A stretch of DNA of 64,000 bases from Acanthosoma haemorrhoidale (lineage: Eukaryota > Arthropoda > Insecta > Hemiptera > Acanthosomatidae): the NCBI GenBank assembly GCA_930367205.1, contig OV884011.1, positions 114,945,866-115,009,865 on the forward strand, given 5' to 3'. Below, in pieces: positions 46,409 through 58,200 of the stretch. Both the position numbers and the translations under genes were made by a program. The number at the start of each line of letters is the position of its first letter. Position 1 is the first letter of the stretch. Under the pieces are notes generated by a model. The model was not told the DNA's origin and did not search any database. It saw only the letters and a program-made list of their open reading frames with translations.

Positions 46409-49400
46409 ATGGATCTTTCTAAGGTTAAGAATAATGAAAAACTAGAACTCTGCATTTGGTATTTTCGTGGTAAGTGTAATCCAATTTAGATTATGTCTTG
46501 ATTTTTATTTATGACTTTCATATAAATGTTGCTTCATATGCTTAATAGGGGCTAAAGGCACTCAATTTATAAATTATCTCAGTGCATGCTAGTTCTCTGC
46601 TTGTGAGGAGTTTAAATATTGGGTTTGCTAATTGGACTTAATATCCAAAGAAAGATTTGTTGGTTAAAACTGTCAGTTTACTACGTAGAGAGGAGAGTAT
46701 AATATGACTTTCAAGATACTTTAGTGTTCAAATTATTTTTCTAAATATTCAATTCTTAAGGGACACTAAGATCATTTGCTCTAAATTACTTTAGAATTGA
46801 GGCTACCAACCATTTTTACTCTAAAAGTTATCAATTGGTAATTAATAGCTTAGTCAATTAAACAACTGACCTTTAAAATTTAAAGTTTATGAGGAAAATC
46901 AGCTGTGATCTTGGGGATCTTTCCTGGGTTGTAGGTTCACTATACATTCATGATATTTTGTTCTTACTGCAGTCAGCATCTGGCTTGCAGTTGTCTGTAG
47001 TGACCACATAGTAGGGGTCAAATCAAACTAGTAGATGCATTTTTTGTTTACTTGAGCTGTTGATAGATAAGCCTCCTAGTTCGTTAAGAGGATTCCAAAC
47101 TAGGAAAATACAAATAATTTAATGATGTAAACAAACTATGTTCTTTGATATTCTTTATTAGCCTTATGATTGTTTATGTTTGTTACTTAATTTTTTTCAA
47201 ATTATTATGTTAGATCACTTGTTTTTGCTTTACAGGAAATATAAACCACTTCTGTTTTTTTCGATGGTGACACTCTCATAATCTTTATCTATTTTGAATA
47301 GTCTTTATATGGATCAATATCTGTACTCCTTCCAATGTTGAGCATTCCTTGATTGTCGTCTCTCTTTCATATCTTCAACTTGGGCCTCTCGCTGTTGCAC
47401 TGTTTCTGAAGCTCTAGATGTAGCTTCTATAAAGTACTTACATTAATGTATAAATAAAAACTTTACAGAAATAAAAAAAAGTATTAACAAACTTGAGTCC
47501 AAAATGTACACTATCATACTCAAATTAATTAGGAAATACTTCAAAATCAATGTTGCTACCACTGACTGATATCATCATACAGGAATGAGGTCTCGGCAGA
47601 GATCAACACCATCACCGCTACCAACACTGAGAGGAAGCTCCTCTCTCCTTTCAACCAAGCACCTATTTTTATTATTTTTTAAATGTACACACATTGGTAC
47701 CACGATACATTCTGTGTAAAAATTTGATTAAATAAATCATTGTGTTACACTAGTGCAGTAAATAGTAGTTACTTACTAGTTCACATTCAGGGGGTAAAAG
47801 TGGGGGCAAGGGTACCCAAACCTCATTGGCTCGCATAGGCAACTACCTGAATATTATATTAAAACCCTGTGTTTGAGAGGGTAGATCAGTTCAGCCTCCC
47901 ATCAGATCAACTAACAGTCTCCATTCCTCTCCTTGTGGATACTCGCGTCTTCTGCCCGTTGGACTAGCACTCCTGTAAAGGACCTCTAAGTGGACGATGG
48001 CTTCAGTGGCAGCACACACTTTCTAGCACCATTCCCACCATGGTCCAGTCTGTTTTTTCTCCGGTTCTCACTTATCTTTGGTATCTGGTCGATTTTCACC
48101 CACCCTTAGTTCAGGCGTGAATTTGTTGTCAATACTACTCAAAGTTCCTCTACCTGTACATTTTCATCACTGTGCACTGTTGGGGCACACTTTGATGTGG
48201 AGTTAATAATGGAATATTGTTGAAAAATAGGTCGAAAAAGATGGTGACCTAGGAAGCCAACAGGATTATACCAAGCATCTTCACACGATGTTTAGATCAT
48301 TAACCCTCTGGTGAGACAATCATCGACAAAAACTGGTATTAACCGTGATTAATATTAATAATATTAAACTGGTAAGAGTGAAATGAAACTCACATTTACT
48401 GGGCGATGATTAACTAGAAGACTTGCCAAGTTAACTTCTGTTAAATACCACCATTTATGATTTCAGAGGGTGCTAAAAGTTTTTTGAGCATCATGAGTCC
48501 AAAACCGGGGCATAATAGGACATTCTAGTGACCTAGAAGGTTATAACTTTGAGCTTTCAGAAGGTTCTACTCACTTCTATTTGACAAAACTTGGGGTTGA
48601 ATGTCATCAAGACTGTCTCACCAATCTGCTTAGCAACCCCAAAAGTTATGGATTTGACATTAATGTTGGGCATTTGCACATTTTATTTTTCACCCTTTTT
48701 AATGGTCGTAATCCGTGAGTAATAAACAAAAAAAGATTCTTCATGTAATATAGTCTCACTTCTAAACATTTAGTATACAACACCGTTTTTACTATAAACA
48801 TACCATACCATGTAATTATGTAATAATATTCAAGGTATCTAATCAGTATAAGTCTCTTGGATAGTGAGTCTCATGCATTGTGTGAGAATATTTAACAAAC
48901 AATTTATTGCAATCGACTAATGTATCTATGAACTCTAAACTTCTTTTCAGTGGGTTTCTTTGGACTTCCGATAGTGTGGTTTGTTAATGCTGTTTGGTTC
49001 TTCAATGAAGCTTTTAGGAAACCAGTATATGATGAGCAGCGAGCAATTAAACGATGTAAGTATGATTAGAATTTAGTAATTTGTGAATGGTAAGGTGGTC
49101 GTAACATAAATCACGATATATTCTTCAAGTCAATGAACACACAAAAAATTTATTTTACTAAGTTTTTTAAGCAACCTTTTTAGCATTGATGGTTTTCTTT
49201 AAACCAGAATCACTTATGTCTTCACTTGTGTGCTTAGGGATTTCAGGCCCCTTATTTGGCCTGGAGACTTGAAATATTACAGAATGACACAACATAAAAA
49301 ATAATTTCCTTTCATGTTTTTGTGCTACTGAATAATAATTAAGCTGACCCCATCAAGAATAATTAAGTCATTTACTATTATTTAAAAATGTCGACACCTA

Positions 49401-49676
49401 AGAATGTCTTAATATTTTACTTTACCAATGAAACCCTCAATTCTTTTGTTTCACACATGGCATAGTTTGTTTAGTTAAATAATCATATTAAACATGTCCA
49501 TAAAGTTAAACTTATATTTAATCTGTTTGGTTTCAGATGTTATATTTTCGGGAATCGGAGCGTTTATATGGAGTATTGTGATTGGAATTTGGGTATATAT
49601 ATTTCAGATGTATCGAGTAAGTTTTGGAGAATTCGGAGACTCGATTTCATTTGTCATACCCACTGGAGTTCCATAA
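46409..49676 (+). CDS. pen-2: Gamma-secretase subunit PEN-2, complete, three exons
   Basis: Exons 46409-46469, 48951-49055 and 49537-49676, introns phase 1 and GT..AG, stop TAA at 49674-49676. The product is 101 residues, the same length as human PSENEN. PEN-2 is the smallest subunit of gamma-secretase, a membrane complex with presenilin, nicastrin and APH-1 that cleaves Notch and other substrates; PEN-2 supports presenilin endoproteolysis. Conserved features are the start MDLSKVKNNEKLELC, the first membrane part ending VNAVWFFNEAF, KPVYDEQRAIKRYV, the long hydrophobic helix FIWSIVIGIWVYIFQMYR, and the C-terminal DSISFVIPTGVP. That end matches the DYLSF-IP-G end of other PEN-2 proteins, with S and I in place of Y and L. 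The usual RKYY after LC reads IWYF here. The family call is firm. Confidence 0.95.
49474..49543 (+). repeat. 70-bp segment carrying the PEN-2 exon 3 acceptor (copied at 50365-50434)
   Basis: From gttaaataatcatattaaac to tttcagatgttat this segment recurs at 50365-50434 with about three mismatches. It covers the end of intron 2, its acceptor, and the first seven bases of exon 3. Confidence 0.9.
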
Positions 49677-50364
49677 AGCAGAACCAAGAGATAAACAATT
49701 CTCTTTTACTTTCTTAAAACATCAACTCAACAGAACTATTTATTTAATAATATCTAATGTTGAAGTGAAGTTATAATGTACTATTTCTATTAACTTTATT
49801 TAATACATTTTTTACAAATAACTTGTGATTTTTCTGAATGTCCCTATATCCCTTTCCTGAGAGGTTTGGGTAGTCTTTTTGTATTTGTTGCAGTTTGATC
49901 ATGGCAAAAATATGAATGATTTAGTACATTAATTATATTAGTTATGCTTGATGCTGAAATTATTTGTGATTATTTAAATGCAATTATAATTGTCTTTTAT
50001 TAAGTTATTTTATTACTTTAAATATTGGGTTTAATTTTTTATGACAATGCTAACATTTAGTACTTTATTTTAAAAAAAAAAGATTGATACTATTCATCAT
50101 GTTGATAAAAATAATAATGCTTTCTGGAGGCTCAAAGTTTCATATAACACACTATCTGGAAAATTATTTTTTTGATTGATGTGATGTTTATCAAATCAGT
50201 TTCCATATCTAATCTAAGTGGTTGAACCTGATATTTCAAATGGTACATAACCATAACCCAAGCCGATGACCTCATTCCCATCAAAATTAAGGGTTAATTC
50301 ATTATTAAAATTATAAATTCTTATCAAACATCATACATTTCTTTGAACAACAAAATAATGTTAC

Positions 50365-50434
50365 GTTAAATAATCATATTAAACATGTTCATAAGGTTAA
50401 ACTTATATTTAATCTATTTGGTTTCAGATGTTAT
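50365..50434 (+). repeat. displaced copy of the PEN-2 exon 3 splice-acceptor region
   Basis: Direct copy of 49474-49543, about 0.9 kb downstream. It retains the polypyrimidine stretch and tttcag, but the sequence diverges right after atgttat and has no PEN-2 coding content (it continues ttgtttttgatg repeats), so a transcript spliced here would lose the C-terminal half of PEN-2. Confidence 0.85.
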
Positions 50435-51195
50435 TTTGTTTTTGATGTTTTTTTATTGTTTTTGATGTAATAATTGGATTTTGTTATAAGTCACATTTTC
50501 GAGCCATAGATTCACACATGCACATGGTAGATATTATGAGGTTTGTGTAATTAGTCTGCTTTTGATACGTACTGCCAAGGCAAAATAGTATGTTTTTGTC
50601 ACTATTCCTTTTATCTATCTCTTCGGAGGTGTTGTTTGTAGCAGTCACTTGTGATCCGAGGTAAATAGATTGTTATAATTTAAAAGTGTAGATAGCAACC
50701 AATTGGTTGTTTTTGTCCTGTCTAGTATATGTATCAACGAATATTCCCTGGGTGATAAGTCTCTGGGAAACAGTTCTGCCAGTATTCCTGTAGATAAGAA
50801 TCCTTTCTTAACACTTTAAAAACAGGTATCCTCTCTTTGACTATAGTACGGTTGGAGTTGCATGACAGCTGTTTGAAGCTACATTTAAAAATCTTGTCAA
50901 TTCTAAGAAGATATTTCACTGAGCAGAGTTGGTGTAATTTCTACCTTGGACTTTTCCACACTCATTTTCAATAAAATGTAGTAGTATCGTCTTTAAGGAC
51001 TCTCTTCCTGGGTTCAGTGTTATAAGTGAACATTTACAGAAATAGATTAGTTTAACAGTACTTATGACAAGGGTTATATTAGGACTCGCATTGTTTATGG
51101 TTTCGTGATCTTGACATAGTTATATTTGGATGACATAAGCTTTGTAGTCCTCAATCGACGCAATTAGAAGTTATGCTGAATATTGTTGTAAACAT

Positions 51196-51700
51196 TTTTC
51201 ACCAAATTGAAATCAATTTTAAAGTTCTTGACTTTTATGATGATTTTTGACTAATATTGAATATGTTGTAGTGTGTTAGCCATCCAATGACACCCCATTC
51301 ATGTTATTGAGTGAACCCAATCCCAAATTAAACCAGATATTTCAAACATGTTTGTGGCAAATATTATTTCATTTTTTACAAAGTTTTCATTGTTCATAAC
51401 AATTGTTTCCCAATATTGATTGAAGGGTAGTTTTATGACACCGCTTTCACAGCTTTATTAAACGCAATCTGAAGTTACACTGGCCTAAAACATACCACCA
51501 GCTGCAGTGTAAGTTAATTATATTACAGCCTCCCCCCATATTTTACCCTTAGTAAGGTGGCTTGTGATCACGACTAACTCAATTTTCAAGGACCACTCTA
51601 TTCTGCCACCTTGCTTCCAGGGCTCCTTATGTTGGAGAGGCCAGCCTACGTCTCTATCCTTTTAGGGTCGGCCATCACAAAAATTGAGCCATAGCTATTT
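51196..51700 (+). repeat. 505-bp interspersed repeat, copy 1
   Basis: Nearly identical (only scattered differences over about 500 bp) to 53830-54336, same orientation. It runs from ttttcaccaaattgaaatc to aaaattgagccatag. Internal features are a poly-C-containing cagcctccccccatatt and a segment gtgatcacgact. There is no coding frame and no obvious terminal repeats. It lies between PEN-2 and the chitin-binding gene. Confidence 0.9.
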
Positions 51701-52144
51701 TACTGGCTAGGTGTGCACCCGATGATGACATTAAAATATTTTTCCCCTTTAATAGTAAGCCATAGTTCATTTTTTGTGATGCCTAAGCAATTCATTCATG
51801 CAAAATTCACTTTAGTATGTAGTTGCTCCCTATTAACTTAAGCTTTTAGGATTATATATGTAATTTAATTTTAAAATAAGAAGCAGTATAGATAGTAAGT
51901 AAAACAGGGATAAGTAAAAAATCCTATATTTAATCATAAACAAATTGTAATTTTTAATTATTTTACAATATATATTTGCAATTACACTAAATATGTATGG
52001 CAATTGATACAATGTATTTTAAATGACTACATATTCATATTATATACACTTTATTGGAAAAAAAACTTTTGAAATACATATTATTTTAAAATTTTCAAAG
52101 TTGATATTTACAGTTATTTTTTTCTACAATCATGAATAAAAACA

Positions 52145-52150
52145 TTTATT
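52145..52150 (-). terminator. polyadenylation signal of the chitin-binding protein gene
   Basis: AATAAA on the minus strand, about 53 bases past the stop codon at 52203. Confidence 0.5.
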
Positions 52151-52202
52151 TTTCTTTGTACAGAATTGTAATTATTAATTCTGATTATTGTTTTCACATT
52201 TG

Positions 52203-55200
52203 TTAGCTCACTTTCATTGGCTCGAAGCTGCCTTTCAATTTATCTTCTGTTTCTGAAACAAAACAAACATATCGTAAATCAGGAAAGTTATAAAATATAA
52301 ATTTTGCCTGTAAAATGGGTAACTAATTTATGAACCAACATACATGTTAAGAACTTTAATAATATTTGTCAAGAAAAGAATTATCCACTTCATAACTCAA
52401 TAATGGGAATTAATCGGAATATAGTGAGTTCCTGGACATTAATATTGTTGATTTATTAGTAGCCAGTAATTCAGACCTCGAATAGTCCTAGTGAGATGGG
52501 CTCACAAAATAAATTCTGTAATTATTTATTCCTATTTTTAATAATAAAGGTGATTACCTGTAAATCGGCCCTTAGCTGAGGTTACATAAGGGTGTTGAAC
52601 CCAAATAAACAAATTTAAAAAAGGGTACTTTGTTATAATAATTATAATAACAGCTACTATATCTTGAGAAGAAAAAAAAAATCAAGAAAAAGTAAATATA
52701 AATTCAAAAAGACTAGTCACTAACGGTTGTTGAGATTCAATGGGAAAAATGCCTTGTTTTCTTTTGAACAAAATGGCAGAAATTCAGGCCCAAGTTGGTG
52801 CAGCTGATTCTCATCAAGCTATCAAGATGGCCAATCTGTGAGTTGAGACCTTTACTGGTTCTTAATGAAGTTTTTTTTTTAGAAAACTGCTTTACACACA
52901 TAAGTTGAGCCAAACTTGGTACACTATTTTATGGCTAAAGCTTTTAGTTTTGTATATTTTTAATCCAAAATTGGTCACTCCCAAGAGTTTTTTTAACTTG
53001 AGTTTTAATGCCCTTTTAAACAACCTCTACTAGGTGCTAGGCACTCGATTATTGCCAACTGTGAGGCAGCTTTGTTGCTTTACAAACCATCAGACATAAT
53101 TGAAAAACCTCTTTTTCACCAGCTGCATGTGTTCATTGATGCAAGAGGTAGAGAGGCATTGTTCATAGCTAAAAGTCAAAACGGCAGCTGTGTTGGTTGG
53201 GGTAGTGTTTTAAGGGGGATATTACCCATGTCAGGCCACGTCCACTATTTCTGCTTGTGGTCTTTGGATGGAGACTGCAGTCTGCCCTTTGGTGACCACT
53301 GGTGTAGTCATATTTGACCTTTGTTCTGTCAGTTTGGTTGATACTATGGCTGCCAAGATGATCTGAGCTAATACTTATATAGCAAAGAAGCTAATAATTG
53401 GAGTTATTTATGAACAAAATTTGTTTTCCATGTAATATTCTATTAAATTCTTTTTGCTGAGCATTAGTATTCTTCTTGCTCGCTATTAGGTTCTCACTTT
53501 CCATTGTAGATTATATATTAATTACTATAATTTTAAGCATTGACTCCTAGACCAACCAATAGACAATTTTATTTCACTTCTGAATCTATCTTTTATTAAG
53601 TTCTTGAAATGTAATTTTTTAGGTTAAATTTCTATCTGATTAAATATATTTTAAATTTTTTTGACATTTAACTAGATTTTAATATAATATATATACTAGG
53701 CTTCCCCCACTCAGATGGCTCCGCATTCTGGATCCCCACTTGTGCAGCGCACTCATTGTGGGGGCGGGTGAGCCACAGGCATGTTCATACACAACTCCCC
53801 TCGCAAAGGAAGCTCACAAACATGTTCACTTTTCACCAAATTGAAATCAATTTTAAAGTTCTTGACTTTTATGATGATTTTTGACTAATATTGAATATGC
53901 TGTAGTGTGTTAGCCATCCAATGACACCCCATTCATGTTATTGAGTGAACACAATCCCAAATTAAACCAGATATTTCAAACATGTTTTTGTGGCAAATAT
54001 TATTTTATTTTTTACAAAGTTTTCATCGTTCATAACAATTGTTTCCCAATATTGATTGAAGGGTAGTTTTATGACACCACTTTCACAGCTTTATTAAACG
54101 CAATCTGAAGTTACAATGGCCTAAAACATACCACCAGCTGCAGTGTAAGTTAATCATATTACAGCCTCCCCCCATATTTTACCCTTAGTAAGGTGGCTTG
54201 TGATCACGACTCACTCAATTTTCAAGGACCACTCTATTCTACCACCTTGCTTCCAGGGCTCCTTATGTTGGAGAGGCCAGCCTCCGTCACTACCCTTTTA
54301 GGGTCGGCCATCACAAAAATTGAGCCATAGCAATTTTCTGTATCTATTGATATGAGGTATGTTCAAAAGTAATTGTGAAAAAAAATATTCTAAATTTTAG
54401 GTTTGTTTTGACTTTCAACAACCAAAAATAACTTATACCATTGTGGAGGTCATTATCTACAATTTTTCAGACTGATGAAAAAATAAAACATGTACTTAAT
54501 TTATTTTCAACAAATGTGATGTTTTAGTGAACAGTTCAGTACTTCTAGACTGAATTTCTGCACTTGCTAATTGTTGAAATTGTGACATAAATAACTGTGG
54601 TTTTAACCTCTAAATATCTATCAATTAAAGTAATATTTAGAATAATCATACATGAGATTTTTTAAATATTTATCTATAACAACTAAAGTTACGAACAATT
54701 TTATTCACAGTTATTTTTGTGACAAAATTAAATAAATTTTGATAAACCTTATTTATGCCCGGTCTATGGTATAAAATTACAGATAATCTTTAGATAAATG
54801 AAACTTAATTTTAACTAATGCTAAACTTCAGCAATTTATGTGCCTATCTGTTTTTAATAAGAAATGAAATGAAATCAAAAATATTATTTTCTCAGAAGCT
54901 CTTACCAGGAACAAGAAAGTCGTTGTTTAAATGAAAATATCTTGGTGAAACAGAACAGTCCACCAAGTCTTCTGCTTGACAGGTTCTGCTTCTTTGGTTG
55001 AATTTGGTTGTTGCTCCGCACCAAAAATGTGTTTTGAGAAGCCTGAACAAAGTTAAATTATGTGATATAGGACTAATATTAATATTTTTCATTTTATTTG
55101 TTATTTTTAATTGTGAAGTCTATCAGTAATGTTTTAGTATGAAATATGAATTAATACTGTATAGAATGGGATTTGTTGTTGATATTGGATAGAATTTGCT

Positions 55201-58200
55201 ATTAATTGTTCATTGATGCACAATACAAATGTAATCTACGAAGTTTCACCACTATGTTAAAAAAACCTAAATTCATCCAGGAGATGTTAGTTTCAATCAG
55301 ATATGCCGGATTACTTTATGGTATTCTAAAATGCACTGTTTCAGGGGTTATTTAGTCCCTGAATTCTGAAAAGACTGAGAGTGGACTACTAAAGAAAACT
55401 ATTGCAATCTCTCTGTTAATTTATGGTTATTTGTATTTGTCTAGTGAGGAATAATTAAACCTTCCAAGATCAAAGACAGCTCAATCATTTAAATTCTTGA
55501 AAATAAATCATGAGGTATGGGGCCATTTTTATAAATTTCCTATTTAAAATGTAAAATTATTATAGCTCTTAAAGAGTCTTAAATTAAAAATTATTTTAAA
55601 TGTACTACTTACGGCCCATCAATCATTCCTTGTGAGCAAATGAAAAATCCTTTGCAGTCACCAAACATATCTGCATAAAAACCACCCTTGACTTTTCCTT
55701 CACATGAAAAATTTGGATCAGGAGATAGCGAGGTAGCTTGTGTGGTTGAAGTACTGGGCGTGGTTGAGTCTGTCCTAGGCCGATTCCTTGATCTCCTAAC
55801 TGGTGTTGTTCTGGTTGGAACTACTGCATGCTCAGGAGGCTCTTCATAGACGGAACCCCATGAGGTCTTCTGCCTTTTGGTTGCTGGTCTCGCTGTCTGT
55901 CTGGCAGTAACTCCATCATGCTGACGGTGCTCTTCACGGATCAAACCCCTCGAAGCCTGATGGTCAGGTACTGGTCTGTCTGACACTGCTCTATGTCCAT
56001 GCTGCTGTTCAAAAGCTGAAACCCTTGAAATCTGTAGGTTAGGGTTAGATACTGGTGCTACCGTCACTGTGACATCTTCAAGTTGCTCTTCATGAATCAA
56101 AACCTTTGGAACATGAAGGTTAGATACTGATCTGTCTGTTACATCCTCATGATGGTTGTCATGGCTCAAACTCTTTGAAGTTTTTTGAAAATTACTTTGT
56201 CTCCCTGTGGGTCTGGCTTTAAATGCTACAATCTCTGTCTGCTCTTCTTGGACCAAACTGCTTAATTCTTTCTGCAAGTTAGATAATGATCTCGGGGTTG
56301 GTCTAGCCAATGTTGCTACATGCTCATGTTGCTCTTCATGAACAGAACCTCTTGATGCCTTCTGAAAGCTAGATACTGATCTCGCTGTCGGTCTGGCCAG
56401 TGCAGCTACATGCTCATGCTGCTTTACATGTACTAAACCCCTTGAAGGTTTCTGAAAGTTAGATATTGGTCTCAATGGTCGCCTTCTTTCTGGTTCAGAG
56501 ATAGCAGTAGTTGTTTCATAATTAAATTGAAAAGCCCGTTTTAAACTTGTTGTTGCCCTCGGCTGTTCCCTTCCCTTTCTAGAAGTTTTTCTGTATTCTA
56601 CTGTTGTATAGTCATTTTCTATAGATTCAAAAACAGGCTTCAGCTCATGTTGCCCTTCATTATTCCTTCTGTTTGAATCAAAATTAAATTTTTCTGTATC
56701 AATTTTTTGCCTAATTGCTTTCCGACTGTTTGATCTCTGTGGCTCTGTGCTTGTAGCTTTTGTTCTTTGTTGTTGAGGTCTTCTAGTTGAAGGAGGGACT
56801 CCTGTTACTACTCTTCTATCAGATGAACCAATCGTTTCTCTCTTCCTTCTAATCTTTTCTTCAACATCTTTTATGTTAGTTTCAAAGGTATAGTTTAAAT
56901 CTACATCTTTTCGCATATCATCAAAACTTTTTTTCCACTCAGCTAATTTATTTAAACTTTCTTGAATTTCATCTGTTTTACTAATATTATGATCAGGCAT
57001 AACATTATCATCTAATTTATTTTGTAAATTTGTTAATGATCCACCAGGATTTTCTAATTTTTCTACTTCTGTTTCTTCATTTCTAAATAAACTAGACATT
57101 TTTTCTCTTGTTTTATCTTCCATATCAATTGAACCTAATAGATTTTGAAGAAATTCTTCTCTTGCATTTAGTTTTTTCTCTAAACTGTAATACTTATCAA
57201 AATGTTTTTCTAATTCTTGGAATTCTGTTTGGTTACTAATATTAGAGGTTCTTTTTTGCCTTATTTTTGGGACGTCAGCAAAAAATGGATCGTGTACCTC
57301 ATGTATATCATCTTGATAGTCTTCATAACCTGTTGGATATTCAATCGTTGTGTTTCCTTTAGAGGTGCGAACACTTGTCGAAGTACTTGTGGAAGTCACA
57401 ACTGAAATGGTTCCTTGAACTTCAGGAAGTTTCCTTGCATGGAAATATTGAAAGTTATATGGTCTTGTCGAATCATAGCTGTGGCCGAAACTTGTGTCCC
57501 CACTATGAAAATGATGGTAGTTACTTCTTTCCGTTGTTGGTGTAAAATAATATGGCCTTTCCTGCTGCTGTAAGTTTAATGATCCAAAACTTTGGGAGTC
57601 TGAATTATAATTGTGTGGCTTGAATGTGGCAGAGGGGCGTTGAGTAGTGTAAGCTGTGTACGGTTTTGGAGTTGATTTTGTTGTTGGCGAGAATGCATTG
57701 TTTATTACCCTTGGTGGGGCAGGTTTGACCTTGGAATTATGCAAACCTTGATTGAATGCATTGTGCAAAGCTAAAAGTGCTGCTATTGTGTCCTGACTTG
57801 GCGTTTGATATTTTGCTGGTCTTGCTGTTGTACTTGCAGTGGTGGTTGTCGTTGTAGGCTTCGGTGTCGTTGTAGTAGTAGTGGTGGTTGTAGATGTTGC
57901 AAATGTTGTCGATTCTTCACTTTCTTCGTAATCATCATCAGTACTGCAATCTTCACACTCAAATTCATTTTCGGGTTGAATTCTATAATGAAAAATGACA
58001 TATACGTGAATTTAAGTTGTTTTAAATGTAATATCTGTTAAATAATAACTATTTATAAAAAGAGTTAATTGATTTATTGCCATAAGACTTTTACAAAAAT
58101 TTTCATTAATCAAGAAAATACAGGTTAGCCAGTGGTTTCTGCTCTTTTCCAGACTAAGATAAATTTTCGGTGTATTATTCCGTTGAGATGCCACAAAATA

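Larger units (their letters stand above)
49677..52202. other. PEN-2 3' UTR and intergenic region
   Basis: No further gene. It contains the copy of the PEN-2 acceptor (50365-50434) and one copy of a 505-bp repeat (51196-51700). The end of this stretch is the 3' UTR of the minus-strand chitin-binding gene. Confidence 0.5.

Noticed and set aside
53060..53330. Plus-strand 81-codon frame with less AT-rich composition
   Set aside because: No family resemblance and no splice context; it lies antisense in an intron of the chitin-binding gene.
57783..58041. Cys/Arg-rich plus-strand frame
   Set aside because: It is the antisense of the threonine-rich linker of the chitin-binding protein, and base composition explains it.
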